Positions 52,188-60,865 of a stretch of 64,000 nt of DNA are shown here, piece after piece. The stretch is from Methanorbis rubei (GTDB lineage Archaea; Halobacteriota; Methanomicrobia; Methanomicrobiales; Methanocorpusculaceae), in contig NZ_JAWDKB010000007.1 of NCBI RefSeq assembly GCF_032714495.1, positions 79,134 through 143,133 on the forward strand, written 5' to 3'. The position numbers were made by a program, and so were the translations under genes. The first letter of the stretch is position 1. Each line of letters begins with the position of its first letter. The notes beneath the pieces are model-generated. The model ran no database searches and was not told where the DNA came from. It was given only the letters and a program-made list of their open reading frames with translations.

Positions 52188-53684
52188 ATGTCAAAATCCA
52201 CGGCTAATACCGCGGCAACATGCGGCATAGGGCTTTTGATCTTCGTGGTCGCCCTTGCAGCATTCATGTCCGCCCTTGACGGAACCATCGTCAACATCGC
52301 AATTCCCACTATTTCAGAGATCTTCAATCTCTCCGCATCCTCGGTCAGCTGGGTTGCAACCATCTATCTGCTGGTGATGGCAGGCTGTATTCTCATCTGC
52401 GGAAAAGTTGCGGATGTAGTTGGGTTCAAGAAGATTTTTCTTGCAGGTTTTGCAATATTCACCATAGGTTCCTTTGCCTGCGGATTTTTTCCCGGACTTC
52501 TGGACTCCTACCCTTCGCTTCTGATAGGCCGTGTTTTACAGGCGGTTGGCGGCGCCATGCTGATGGCGATTGCTCCGGCAATGATAACCACGTTTGTTCC
52601 TCTGAGTCAGAAGGGAAAAGCGATGGGAATTTTGATGACCATTGCTGCTCTCGGCACTGCTCTTGGTCCGGTTCTCGGAGGATTTTTGACCCAGTACCTT
52701 TCCTGGGAATGGATCTTTTACATCAACGTGCCTGTGGGCATCGTTGCTATTGCTCTTGGATTCAAAGCGATTCCTGTGCAGGATAAGAGCACGGCAACGC
52801 TCAAGACGTTTGATAAATATGGTGCCGTACTCATCTTCCTCGGCCTTGCAACACTGCTCTACGCTTTCTCTGAAGGTCTGTCCCTTGGCTGGACCAGTCC
52901 GGTGATTCTCGGCTGCTTTGCAGTTGCCGCAGTTACGCTTGCTGGGTTTGTTATCCGCCAGCTCAGGTATGCTGAGCCGCTGCTTGATCTGAGGCTGTTT
53001 AAAAACCCGAACTTTTTCTTAACCAATCTGGCATTTGTCCTTGTGATTGCAAGTTTTGCCGGAATCAACTATCTGATGCCGTTTTTCCTGCAGTATGTCC
53101 GCGACTTCAGCGTCTCTGATGCAGGACTTGTGCTGACTTCGCTTTCGATTGGTATGATGGTCACCGGCATTCTCTCAGGGATACTTTTCAACAAATTCGG
53201 CGGAAAAATCCTCTGTATTGTTGGTGCCCTGCTGCTGCTTGCCGGCTACTTCCAGCTCTGGCATATGGACTCGCTGACCAGCACCGAATATATTATCGGC
53301 GCACTCTTTGTTGTGGGTCTTGGTCTCGGCATGATGATGTCGCCGCTAACCAATATGATCCTCTCTTCTGTTGCTAAAGGCAAACAGGGTATGGTTTCCA
53401 GCCTCACGGGTCTTGAACAGTTTGCCCCGATGACGATCGGTATTGCTGTCTACAACCTTATTCTGGTCTGGGGCATCACAACGATTGCGGCTGCGGAAAA
53501 TATTACGGAGGCAGCGCCGGTCAGTATCCAGATGGATCTGCTTGCCCATGGGTTTGATGTGGCGTTCCTTGCGTCCTTTATACTCGCGGTCTTTGTGCTG
53601 ATACTTTCTCTTGTCATCCGTCAGAAGACGCACCCTGATCATCAGGGCAGCACGGAACTTGAGCATGCGGGCGGGATTATCTAA
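52188..53684 (+). CDS. MFS exporter (DHA2/14-TM type), copy 2
   Basis: A 498-residue paralogue of the preceding MFS gene. ATG 52188 (MSKSTANTAATCGIG) is taken as start since an 18-codon extension adds sequence unlike copy 1. MSALDGTIVNIAIPTIS, GKVADVVGFKKIFLAG and GTALGPVLGGFLTQYLSWEWIFYINVPVG match copy 1 motif for motif. The tandem pair probably arose by duplication and may have split substrates. Confidence 0.92.
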   Translation: MSKSTANTAATCGIGLLIFVVALAAFMSALDGTIVNIAIPTISEIFNLSASSVSWVATIYLLVMAGCILICGKVADVVGFKKIFLAGFAIFTIGSFACGFFPGLLDSYPSLLIGRVLQAVGGAMLMAIAPAMITTFVPLSQKGKAMGILMTIAALGTALGPVLGGFLTQYLSWEWIFYINVPVGIVAIALGFKAIPVQDKSTATLKTFDKYGAVLIFLGLATLLYAFSEGLSLGWTSPVILGCFAVAAVTLAGFVIRQLRYAEPLLDLRLFKNPNFFLTNLAFVLVIASFAGINYLMPFFLQYVRDFSVSDAGLVLTSLSIGMMVTGILSGILFNKFGGKILCIVGALLLLAGYFQLWHMDSLTSTEYIIGALFVVGLGLGMMMSPLTNMILSSVAKGKQGMVSSLTGLEQFAPMTIGIAVYNLILVWGITTIAAAENITEAAPVSIQMDLLAHGFDVAFLASFILAVFVLILSLVIRQKTHPDHQGSTELEHAGGII

Positions 53685-53842
53685 TCTTTTTTTTTTGAAT
53701 AATTTTCTTTATTTGGAATTTTACAAATAATTTTTTTGGATACTCTATGAACCAAAAAAATCGACTAAATTTTTTTGCGGCATCACAGCCCCCCTCATTC
53801 ATTTACGTTTATCACTCTCCGCGTCCAAGAGATACATACTCT

Positions 53843-55276
53843 ATGGACTGGGCAGAACGATACCGACCCGAGCATCTCGCAGACATTCTCGGAAACAACG
53901 CCGCAGTCAAACAGATATCAGACTGGGCGCGAAACTGGACGCCGAGCTCCCGCCCTCTTCTGATCACCGGAAAACCCGGCATCGGAAAAACATCCGCAGC
54001 CTTAGCCCTCGCCCGCGACATGGACTGGGAAGTTCTTGAGCTGAACGCAAGCGATGCCAGAACCAAATCAGTGATCGAGCGGGTTGCCGGAAACTCTGCC
54101 GCGACCACCAGCCTTTTTGGCGCAAGCAGAAAACTGATCATCATCGACGAAGCTGACAATCTCGAAGGAAATGCTGACCGTGGGGGTGCACGCGCGATCG
54201 CTGATATTTTGAAGGAAGCCCGCCAGCCGATCATATTGATCGCAAACGACGCATACGGAGTTTCGGATTCGATTCGCAAGCTCTGTGATGCTGTGCCCTT
54301 CCGCTCCATAACTTCGTCCACGATGGAGAAGCGAATGAGAGAGATCTGCACAATGGAAAAGATCTCTTGCGGGACAGACGCACTTTCCGCAATCTCCGAG
54401 AGTGCGTCAGGCGATATGCGGTCTGCGGTCAACATGCTGTTCGGTGCGTCAACCGGCAAAACCGCCATCACCGCAGAGGACGTAAACACCTCGCAGAAGG
54501 ATGAACGCGCGAGCATCTTTGATCTGGTCGCGGGAGTGTATGCAGGCGCTCCTGACGCAAAACTTCAGAAACTCTCCCGTGAGTGCGAGGAAAAACCAGA
54601 CACCGTTATGCAGTGGGTTGAGGAGTCAGCATCAACAGTCGCTGACGCTAACAGACGTACAAGAGCGTATGCTGCGCTTTCCCGCGCAGACATCTACCTC
54701 GGACGGACGATGGTTCGTCAGTACTACACACTCTGGCGGTATGCGACCGCGATGACCACCTCAGGAGTTGCCAAAGAGTTTGACGGCGCAGGGTTCCGAC
54801 CCAGAATTATGCCGCCGTCACGCTGGCGGAGAATGGGCACGGCAAAAAAGCAGAAGACCGTGCGGCGAACCCTTGCCGCAAAACTCGGTGAAGGCTACAG
54901 CATTCCTGATGCACAGATTCAGCGCGTCTACTTGGACCTTCTCTCGCGGTTTGCCGCCGCGTCCCCGCTGGAGTTCTGCGAACGCCATGACCTTGATGAT
55001 GATCAGCTGACGATTCTGCTCCATGATAAAACCGAAGCAACTGCTGTGTTTAAAGAAGCGCAGAAGCTTGCAAAGGAGCGGGAGATGAAGATGAAAAAGA
55101 TCTCTGCTGCAAAACGGGCCGCAGCACGAAAAGAGGAGGAGGAGCGCGAAGCAGAACTGGAAAAGTTCAGAGCGGAAAATCCGCCGGTTCAGCAGGTTGT
55201 CGCCGAAGTTGTGGCTGAATCGGTAGTTGAAGAGAAGAAGAAGGCTCCGTCTCAGGCAACGCTGGACTTTTTCTGA
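53843..55276 (+). CDS. rfcL: Replication factor C large subunit
   Basis: A 477-residue clamp-loader large subunit. MDWAERYRPEHLADILGN at 53843 is the conserved start; 32 further codons upstream look untranslated. Walker A is ITGKPGIGKTSAALAL near residue 41, Walker B is LIIIDEADNLEG near 98, and the sensor motifs follow. A charged, coiled-coil tail (KKISAAKRAAARKEEEEREAEL) leads to a C-terminal PCNA-binding motif QATLDFF. It loads PCNA together with small subunits encoded elsewhere. Confidence 0.96.
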   Translation: MDWAERYRPEHLADILGNNAAVKQISDWARNWTPSSRPLLITGKPGIGKTSAALALARDMDWEVLELNASDARTKSVIERVAGNSAATTSLFGASRKLIIIDEADNLEGNADRGGARAIADILKEARQPIILIANDAYGVSDSIRKLCDAVPFRSITSSTMEKRMREICTMEKISCGTDALSAISESASGDMRSAVNMLFGASTGKTAITAEDVNTSQKDERASIFDLVAGVYAGAPDAKLQKLSRECEEKPDTVMQWVEESASTVADANRRTRAYAALSRADIYLGRTMVRQYYTLWRYATAMTTSGVAKEFDGAGFRPRIMPPSRWRRMGTAKKQKTVRRTLAAKLGEGYSIPDAQIQRVYLDLLSRFAAASPLEFCERHDLDDDQLTILLHDKTEATAVFKEAQKLAKEREMKMKKISAAKRAAARKEEEEREAELEKFRAENPPVQQVVAEVVAESVVEEKKKAPSQATLDFF

Positions 55277-55293
55277 CAAATTACGTCCTGCCT

Positions 55294-55346
55294 CCCACGG
55301 AAAAACGAGACGCATGCCTTTGGCCTGCTTACCGTTTTTCCGTGGG
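55294..55346. terminator. Palindrome between rfcL and iscU
   Basis: CCCACGGAAAAACG (55294-55307) pairs perfectly with CGTTTTTCCGTGGG (55333-55346). The loop holds GCATGCCTTTGGCCTGC, the core shared with the hairpins at 26958 and 15661. It lies between convergent genes and could terminate both transcripts. Confidence 0.6.
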
Positions 55347-55374
55347 CAGAGCGGAATAAAAAAAAGTAAAAAAA

Positions 55375-55809
55375 TTATTCGCCGCAGGTATCACAATCAT
55401 GACCGCAGGTAGAACACGCCGCAGGCTCTCCCCAGGGTTCTCTGCCGGTTTTTACCAGATAATCATTGATTGCTTTATGGATGGTCTCCTCAGCAAGAAC
55501 CGAGCAGTGCATCTTGATTGGCGGCAGTCCGTCAAGTGCTTCGGCGACCGCTTTGTTCGACAGCTGCCAGGCCTCTTCGAGGGTCTTTCCCTTGATCATC
55601 TCGGTTGCCATGCTGCTTGAAGCGATAGCCGCCCCGCAGCCAAACGTCTGAAACTTTGCATCAAGGATGACATCGTTCTCGACTTTGAGGTACATCTTCA
55701 TGATGTCGCCGCAGGAAGGGTTTCCTTCCTCGCCGACGCCGTCAGGATTGTCGATGGTTCCCACATTGCGCGGGTTCATGAAATGGTCCATTACTTTTTC
55801 ACTGTACAT
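55375..55809 (-). CDS. iscU: Fe-S cluster scaffold IscU/NifU-type
   Basis: A 144-residue scaffold with the three conserved cysteines: GNPSCGDIMKMYL near residue 33, FGCGAAIASSSM near 60 and MHCSVLAEETIH near 101. Asp in CGD fits the IscU family. An unusual C-terminal tail, CSTCGHDCDTCGE, adds four cysteines and a histidine that could bind zinc or an extra cluster. It starts one base after the iscS stop, so the pair is cotranscribed. Confidence 0.94.
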   Translation of the reverse strand: MYSEKVMDHFMNPRNVGTIDNPDGVGEEGNPSCGDIMKMYLKVENDVILDAKFQTFGCGAAIASSSMATEMIKGKTLEEAWQLSNKAVAEALDGLPPIKMHCSVLAEETIHKAINDYLVKTGREPWGEPAACSTCGHDCDTCGE

Positions 55810-56991
55810 TTACTTCAGCTCCTTAGGGGTAAGGGGGGACATTGATCTGAGTTTGTGAATGATCTCCGGCAGTTTTTCCAGCACATACTTCACGTCTTCA
55901 TCCGTGTTTCGCTCGCCGACCGTAAGACGGACTGAGCCGTGCGAGATCTCGTGCGGAACGCCCATGGCGGTAAGAACGTGGGAGGGTTCGAGCGATGCGG
56001 AGTTGCAGGCACTTCCGGTTGAAGCGCAGATGCCGAACATGTTGAGGAGGAGGAGAATTCCTTCGCCTTCGATGTACTCAAAAGTGATGTTGACGTTGTT
56101 GGGCAGCCGCTGTGTCGGATGGCCGTTCAGGTGGCTTGCCGGAATTTTCAGCAGCTCGGCTGTGAGCCGGTCCCGCATTCTGGCAAGACGCGGTGCTTCG
56201 ACCGGCATTTTCTGAACCGCACGCTCAATTGCAACGCCGAGTCCGACGATTCCGGGCACGTTTTCGGTTCCTGCACGGTGTTTGCTTTCCTGTGCTCCGC
56301 CATGGATGAGGTTCTGGATGCGGACTCCCTTCTTTATGTAGAGGGCGCCGACTCCTTTTGGTCCGTAAAATTTGTGGCCTGAGAGGGAGAGCATGTCGAT
56401 GTGTTCTGCTTTGACGTCGATTGGGACATGGCCGACTGCCTGTACTGCGTCGGTGTGGAAGTAGATGTTGTGGGCTTTGGCGATCGAACCGATTTCTTTG
56501 ATCGGCTGAATGGTTCCTACTTCGTTGTTGGCGTACATGACCGAGATGAGGATGGTGTCTGGTCTGATGGCTTTTTCAACGTCAGTGACCGAAACCACGC
56601 CGAATTTGTCGACCGGCAGGTAGGTTACTTCAAAGCCCTGCGACTGTAACCATTCGCCTGCGTGCAGGATTGCGTGGTGTTCGATTGCTGTTGTGATGAT
56701 GTGTTTTCCTTTTCTGCTGTTGGCGAATGCTACTCCTTTGAGTGCCCAGTTGTCGGATTCTGAGCCTCCTGCGGTGAAGTAGATTTCGTTTGGCTCGGCG
56801 TTGATGGCGGCTGCTACTTTTGCACGGGCAGCGTCAACTGCTGTTTTGTTTTCCTGTCCGATGTTGTAGACTGATGATGGGTTGCCGAACTTTTCGGAGA
56901 AGTAGGGGAGCATTTCTGCTACGACTTCTGGTGCTGCATAGGTGGTTGCGGCATGGTCCATGTAGATGATTTTTTGATCCGTTTCGGTCAC
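55810..56991 (-). CDS. iscS: Cysteine desulfurase IscS/NifS-type
   Basis: A 393-residue PLP enzyme that draws sulfur from cysteine for Fe-S assembly on IscU. N-terminus IIYMDHAATTYAAPEV; the PLP lysine in SLSGHKFYGPKGVGALYIKKG near residue 200; and the active cysteine in CASTGSACNSASLEPSHVL near 325. The catalytic loop matches group I (NifS/IscS). Many methanogens get cysteine sulfur otherwise, so its presence beside the homocysteine operon genes elsewhere in the window is consistent with a mixed strategy (inference). Confidence 0.95.
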   Translation of the reverse strand: MTETDQKIIYMDHAATTYAAPEVVAEMLPYFSEKFGNPSSVYNIGQENKTAVDAARAKVAAAINAEPNEIYFTAGGSESDNWALKGVAFANSRKGKHIITTAIEHHAILHAGEWLQSQGFEVTYLPVDKFGVVSVTDVEKAIRPDTILISVMYANNEVGTIQPIKEIGSIAKAHNIYFHTDAVQAVGHVPIDVKAEHIDMLSLSGHKFYGPKGVGALYIKKGVRIQNLIHGGAQESKHRAGTENVPGIVGLGVAIERAVQKMPVEAPRLARMRDRLTAELLKIPASHLNGHPTQRLPNNVNITFEYIEGEGILLLLNMFGICASTGSACNSASLEPSHVLTAMGVPHEISHGSVRLTVGERNTDEDVKYVLEKLPEIIHKLRSMSPLTPKELK

Positions 56992-57100
56992 CTCAGGTGT
57001 AAGTATTCACGCTGTGAATTGGTTTGGTAGTAATATAATGTTGTTCATTGTATTTGAAGAGATAAGGATGTGCGGGTATTGACAAGGGGGTGGTTTTTTT

Positions 57101-57198
57101 GAAACGCGAATAGCGCGAACCGCATGCCTCCGGCCTTTTTGGTTTCCTTGTGGCCTGAATCACTCGTCCCTTCGTAACTCGGTTATCACGATTGAGCG
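57101..57198. repeat. Half of a GAAACGCGAATA element next to a decayed repeat arm
   Basis: GAAACGCGAATAGCGCGAAC at 57101 and GCATGCCTCCGGCC at about 57123 match the left half of the palindrome at 26938-27004; the right half is missing. Immediately beyond, 57161-57198 is a degraded copy of the CAACCGTGAGACCGAG arm (ACTCGTCCCTTCGTAACTC...). The join suggests one element inserted into or recombined with another. Confidence 0.55.
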
Positions 57199-57239
57199 GG
57201 AAAATGAGTTTTACGAAAAAAATAGTTTCAGGAGTTTTT

Positions 57240-57374
57240 TTACTCCTTATCTTCATCAGCAGTTGTCCGATGAGTGCGATCGAGCCATCGATCGTTCCAA
57301 GCATAAATAGGGCCTGCGAGGATGAGGACAGCTCCGGTAATGCCTTGAGCTGCAATACCGATGACAAGAATGGT
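57240..57374 (-). pseudogene. 5'-truncated third copy of the 49-aa peptide gene
   Basis: On the minus strand this region encodes TILVIGIAAQGITG through THRTTADEDKE with a normal stop. The start codon and first codons are replaced by the end of a repeat arm (57384-57497), so there is no proper start or ribosome-binding site. It lies directly downstream of the intact copy and was probably made by tandem duplication through the repeat arms. Confidence 0.65.
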
Positions 57375-57383
57375 GGGTGATGG

Positions 57384-57497
57384 CCGCCCCGCTTCGATTC
57401 TAATGTGGGCTGCTTCCGCCCGGGAACCGGACGGTGCAACCCACAGAATCAAACCGGCTCGGCATCTCTCGTCCCTTCGGGACTCGGTCTCACGGTT
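57384..57497. repeat. Inverted-repeat arm (low side), locus B
   Basis: A 114-bp arm that is the inverted partner of 57738-57854. It reads CCGCCCCGCTTCGATTC at its outer end and CGGGACTCGGTCTCACGGTTG at the inner end. Internal hairpins are CCGCCCGGGAACCGGACGG and GTCCCTTCGGGAC. Together the arms enclose the intact 49-aa gene. Confidence 0.75.
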
Positions 57498-57543
57498 GAA
57501 TGGGAAAAATGAATTTTGTAAAAAAAATAGTTTCGGAAGTTGT

Positions 57544-57693
57544 TTACTCCCGATCTTCATCGGCAGTTGTCCGATGAGTGCGATCAAGCCATCGATCGTT
57601 CCAGGCATAAATAGGGCCTGCGAGGATGAGTACAGCTCCGGTAATGCCTTGAGCTGCAATACCGATGACAAGAATGGTGGTGATGATGTCCAT
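57544..57693 (-). CDS. 49-aa single-span membrane peptide, copy B
   Basis: The full-length second copy of the peptide at 15777-15926: MDIITTILVIGIAAQGITG, a single membrane span, and the charged tail RWLDRTHRTTADEDRE. The same AAAAAAGGAGAAAC ribosome-binding site precedes ATG 57693. Codons differ from copy A at many third positions while the protein is almost unchanged. It lies between the inverted arms 57384-57497 and 57738-57854, downstream of the 171-aa paralogue. Function unknown. Confidence 0.7.
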   Translation of the reverse strand: MDIITTILVIGIAAQGITGAVLILAGPIYAWNDRWLDRTHRTTADEDRE

Positions 57694-57737
57694 AATGTTT
57701 CTCCTTTTTTGAGTAATTTGTTTTCAAATCCCTCAAT

Positions 57738-57854
57738 CAACCGTGAGACCGAGTCCCGAAGGGACGAGAGATGCCGAGCCGGTTTAATTCTGGGGGACTG
57801 CCCCGCCCGGTTCCCGGGCGGATGCAGTCCCCCATTAGAATTGAAACGGGGCGG
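57738..57854. repeat. Inverted-repeat arm (high side), locus B
   Basis: A 117-bp arm beginning CAACCGTGAGACCGAGTCCC and ending GGGGCGG exactly at the stop codon of the 171-aa gene (TTA at 57855-57857). It contains GTCCCGAAGGGAC and CCGCCCGGTTCCCGGGCGG hairpins within a larger CTGGGGGACTGC..GCAGTCCCCCATTAG stem. It is homologous to the arm at 15971-16083. Confidence 0.75.
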
Positions 57855-58370
57855 TTAGTTGATGGTTGGGGTGGTATCCGCCCACTCTTCAACCTTCGCA
57901 AGAATCGCATCGCTCTCGTAAGAGCTGATCTTGAGATCCTTTCTGGTGAAGCTGAGGAAGTAGATCTCGCCGGTCGGGTCATGGATCTTGAGCCGGACGT
58001 TCCAGGAATCTTTGGTGTTGTCGCGGTCGGCAACTGCGTCTGCGGCAAACTTTGCGGTGAGGGCGTCGTCTGCAAGTACGTGGGCAACGACTGCGTCATA
58101 TGCAGAGCGGGTGGGAGCGTCAATGACGACTGTGCCGATCACTTCGCCGAGCGGGCTGAGGTAGGCAATAGTCGCCTTGTAATACTCGTTCGCGACAGTA
58201 ACACCGTCAACGGATGCGCCCGCAGTCTGGTATGCGGTTGCACCAAGAGGGTTGTCGGCTGCGGTGAGTGCGGCGATGTTGGCGTCAAAGGTGGCGGCGG
58301 AGGTGATCGGTACGGTGAAGGTGCGTTTTGCGGCCTTCACAACAGAGGTGGGGGTGAAGTCGAGTGGCAT
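57855..58370 (-). CDS. Uncharacterised 171-aa protein, copy B
   Basis: The second copy of the protein at 15076-15591, same length, differing at roughly twenty positions that are mostly conservative (for example SIVKAAKRS to SVVKAAKRT). The C-terminus differs most. The upstream region 58371-58470 is G/T-rich on the plus strand, a homopurine/pyrimidine-biased leader. Downstream lies the inverted-repeat cassette with the 49-aa peptide. No family recognised. Confidence 0.7.
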   Translation of the reverse strand: MPLDFTPTSVVKAAKRTFTVPITSAATFDANIAALTAADNPLGATAYQTAGASVDGVTVANEYYKATIAYLSPLGEVIGTVVIDAPTRSAYDAVVAHVLADDALTAKFAADAVADRDNTKDSWNVRLKIHDPTGEIYFLSFTRKDLKISSYESDAILAKVEEWADTTPTIN

Positions 58371-58727
58371 GATGGGGAGTCCTTTTTTTGTTTTGGGTTT
58401 TGTTTTGGTTTTGTGGTTTTGGTTGGTAGGGGTTGGTTTGTTGGTGGTTGGTTCGGGTGTTTTTGTACCCGGGTTTGGGGGTGATCTGCTGTGCCGGCAG
58501 GATGAAGATTTGCGGCGATGTTTTGGGTCGCAAATCTCTACTGCTATTTATGTGTTTGGAAATATATAAATATGTGTTCTGTCTGGATTTCTGGCAGAGG
58601 AGTGGGGAAAAATATGATACACAGATGAGGATAGAGATTACCCTACACATGTTTTGTACATCACGATGGACAGTAACCAGTAATTGAATTGTAAATATGG
58701 TTATATTTATCAATCATTGTGAAATGG
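58371..58727. other. Low-complexity leader and AT-rich gap
   Basis: Between the 171-aa gene and the defence-like operon. The first 100 bp are a strand-biased G/T tract (TTTTTTTGTTTTGGGTTTTG...), which on the transcribed strand would be an unstructured C/A-rich leader. TATTTATGTGTTTGGAAATATATAAATATG at 58548-58577 contains a strong TATA-like element, in minus orientation suited to the 171-aa gene. No gene was found. Confidence 0.4.
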
Positions 58728-60290
58728 CTATGTTCTTCTTTGATATATTCTCCGTACTAAGTATGTATCTCGAATCGAACGAAGGCATTCTAATTCTTTA
58801 GATGTCAAATTTTTAAGAACGATACTATCAACGTAATTAGTTATTTCATGGTAGTTAGTTCCTTTCCGGAACATGCTCTCTAACTGTTCTACATCATTTT
58901 TGGAAATTTTCTGATATGGTAATGGAAGCGATTTAAACTCTGTAGGTGTCAATTCTCCAACACCTCCTCCGTAAAATCGTCCATTTATTTCACAACAAAG
59001 TAATGTTAGAGAATTGTAGAAGCAAAAAGCGACCGAGTTGGGATCATATTTTTCTTTATCAATTCGTACATTATATGCCAAATCGGTTGTATAGAGATCG
59101 ATTGAATTAACCAAGAGTTTTGGGATCATATCATATCTCTTAAAGAAAAGTAAGTCGCCTCTCTGTGTTACCGGTACCCAAAACCATTTGACACGATGTC
59201 TACATTTGTATCCTGATTTTATATTCTGAGTCACATCACTAAGAAGATACTCATTGAGTTCTGAAGAAAACTGATCTTCACTTTTATTTGCCAAGTTTAG
59301 GAACCAAACGTCCTCACTATCTTCATCCAATCTCTTAAAATCCATCTCATTTATAATTAATAAATTACGTAAGTAGGAACTTTTTTTAATGATTGGTAAA
59401 ATGTGTTCCTTGCAATTTAGATCATGAATTTTTTCTTTATTGAGGATGAAAAATTTATTTGCAGCGGTTACAATGCCTGGAGCTGTATCTCCTAGAGAAG
59501 CTATTGTAGGGTACAATGCTGAAAGCCTGTTTACCATATCCATCTCATCATCAACAAGAATGGCATTTGACCATTTTGATAACGGCTTATTTCGTTTTAT
59601 TTGACCTTCTTTTACTGGAACAAAGTGCTCGCATGAATCGACTGTTTTGTACTTTATTTCAGGATCATGTTTTGAGATATTTGAGAGATAAACTAAACAC
59701 ACATCCTGTTCTAATTCGGGAAAAGGGGTCTTTTCAAACGTGATGATCTCAATTGTATTGAACCTTTTTTCCAGTTCACCGCGAAGTTGACATGGATATT
59801 GTACTTGAAGGAACTCAAATGGCAGAACAAAAAAAATTGTCCCTTCTTCTTTGAGTAATCTTAGTGAGCAAAGAATAAAAGAAACCCATAAGTTCTGAAA
59901 AACAGTTTGAGACAGTTCATACTCGTCAGTTAATGTGCGAGATATCTCTCGATCGTGAGCTGAGAGATATTTTTTTCTCACATATGGCGGATTACCAATA
60001 ATCAGATCATACTTTTTCTCACAGGCATATGCGTATTCAAGATAATTCTCATTTATTATTGATACATTTTGATAGCATTTTACGGAAATTTCGTTAAGAG
60101 CATCATGATCTATGTCAACAACATCAATAGCACAGGCCTGTTTTGTCAGTCCCTCCAAAAAGATACCGTTTCCAACTGAAGGTTCTAATACAGTTTGTAT
60201 TTCATGCCTTGCAAACACGTACTGAATCATGTAATTTGCAAGCGAAAGAGGGGTGTAAAAAGTCCCCGTGATTTTTGAATTCACATTCAC
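58728..60290 (-). CDS. Adenine-N6 DNA methyltransferase (Eco57I/TaqI-like)
   Basis: A 520-residue methylase. TGTFYTPLSLANYM at residues 8-21 is motif X, VLEPSVGNGIF near 34-44 is SAM-binding motif I, and LIIGNPPYV near 97-104 is catalytic motif IV (NPPY). The C-terminal half probably recognises DNA. AT-rich with host-atypical codon use. Its ATG overlaps the HNH stop by 4 nt, making it the last of four coupled genes. It probably marks host DNA so that the HNH nuclease spares it. Confidence 0.9.
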   Translation of the reverse strand: MNVNSKITGTFYTPLSLANYMIQYVFARHEIQTVLEPSVGNGIFLEGLTKQACAIDVVDIDHDALNEISVKCYQNVSIINENYLEYAYACEKKYDLIIGNPPYVRKKYLSAHDREISRTLTDEYELSQTVFQNLWVSFILCSLRLLKEEGTIFFVLPFEFLQVQYPCQLRGELEKRFNTIEIITFEKTPFPELEQDVCLVYLSNISKHDPEIKYKTVDSCEHFVPVKEGQIKRNKPLSKWSNAILVDDEMDMVNRLSALYPTIASLGDTAPGIVTAANKFFILNKEKIHDLNCKEHILPIIKKSSYLRNLLIINEMDFKRLDEDSEDVWFLNLANKSEDQFSSELNEYLLSDVTQNIKSGYKCRHRVKWFWVPVTQRGDLLFFKRYDMIPKLLVNSIDLYTTDLAYNVRIDKEKYDPNSVAFCFYNSLTLLCCEINGRFYGGGVGELTPTEFKSLPLPYQKISKNDVEQLESMFRKGTNYHEITNYVDSIVLKNLTSKELECLRSIRDTYLVRRIYQRRT

Positions 60291-60865
60291 TCCTTGTCAA
60301 GAAAGATTTTTTTGCATTCACCCAATTCAGAATTGATCAGGGCATATTTTTTATATTCTTCCTGGGATAGCGTACTTATTCTCTTGTTGAATTGATTGAT
60401 TAGTTTCTGAAGTTGTTCTGCTTTCCAGACCCAGTGTATTGGGCGTGTTGAAAAATTGAATGTATTACAAATATAGCTTCCCACATCTGTTTTAGGACAT
60501 ATCTCGCCCGTCTCTTCATCTCTCATGAGATGAGTATCAAACTCATCTGACGCTGGATCGGAAAAACCGACATCTCCATTATGGGGAATGGATGGGTCGC
60601 CCGTTGGCCATTTATCTGATTTTTTCCAATTACATACACAGCAACAATATACTAAATTATTATAATCTGTTTCTCGTTCGGGGGCTTGAGATTTTGGAAC
60701 AAAATGATCAATGTGGAAGTCACGACTAGATATTTCTCTCGATTTGCCACAATATCCGCACATATTGTGAAAATCTTCTCTTAAATCATCTTCATAGTAC
60801 TTATAATTTCTCCTGTGAGGGATATTTGTTCGGCGACAAATTACTTGATCACCATGAACTCTCAT
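60287..60865 (-). CDS. HNH endonuclease
   Basis: A 192-residue HNH nuclease. Zinc cysteines CGYCGKSREI (C36, C39) and CCVCNWKKSD (C75, C78) flank the catalytic FHIDHFVPKSQ (D53, H54) and YNNLVYCC (N70). The C-terminal half (residues 110-192) is helical and could bind the partner proteins or DNA. It overlaps the receiver gene and the methylase gene by 4 nt each. Within this operon it is the likely DNA-cleaving effector. Confidence 0.9.
   Translation of the reverse strand: MRVHGDQVICRRTNIPHRRNYKYYEDDLREDFHNMCGYCGKSREISSRDFHIDHFVPKSQAPERETDYNNLVYCCCVCNWKKSDKWPTGDPSIPHNGDVGFSDPASDEFDTHLMRDEETGEICPKTDVGSYICNTFNFSTRPIHWVWKAEQLQKLINQFNKRISTLSQEEYKKYALINSELGECKKIFLDKE

Noticed and set aside
57240..57740. 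166-codon minus-strand frame spanning both peptide copies and a repeat arm
   Set aside because: It reads out of frame through the intact 49-aa gene and through the arm, picking up the truncated copy only at its end. It is an artefact of the duplication, not a gene.
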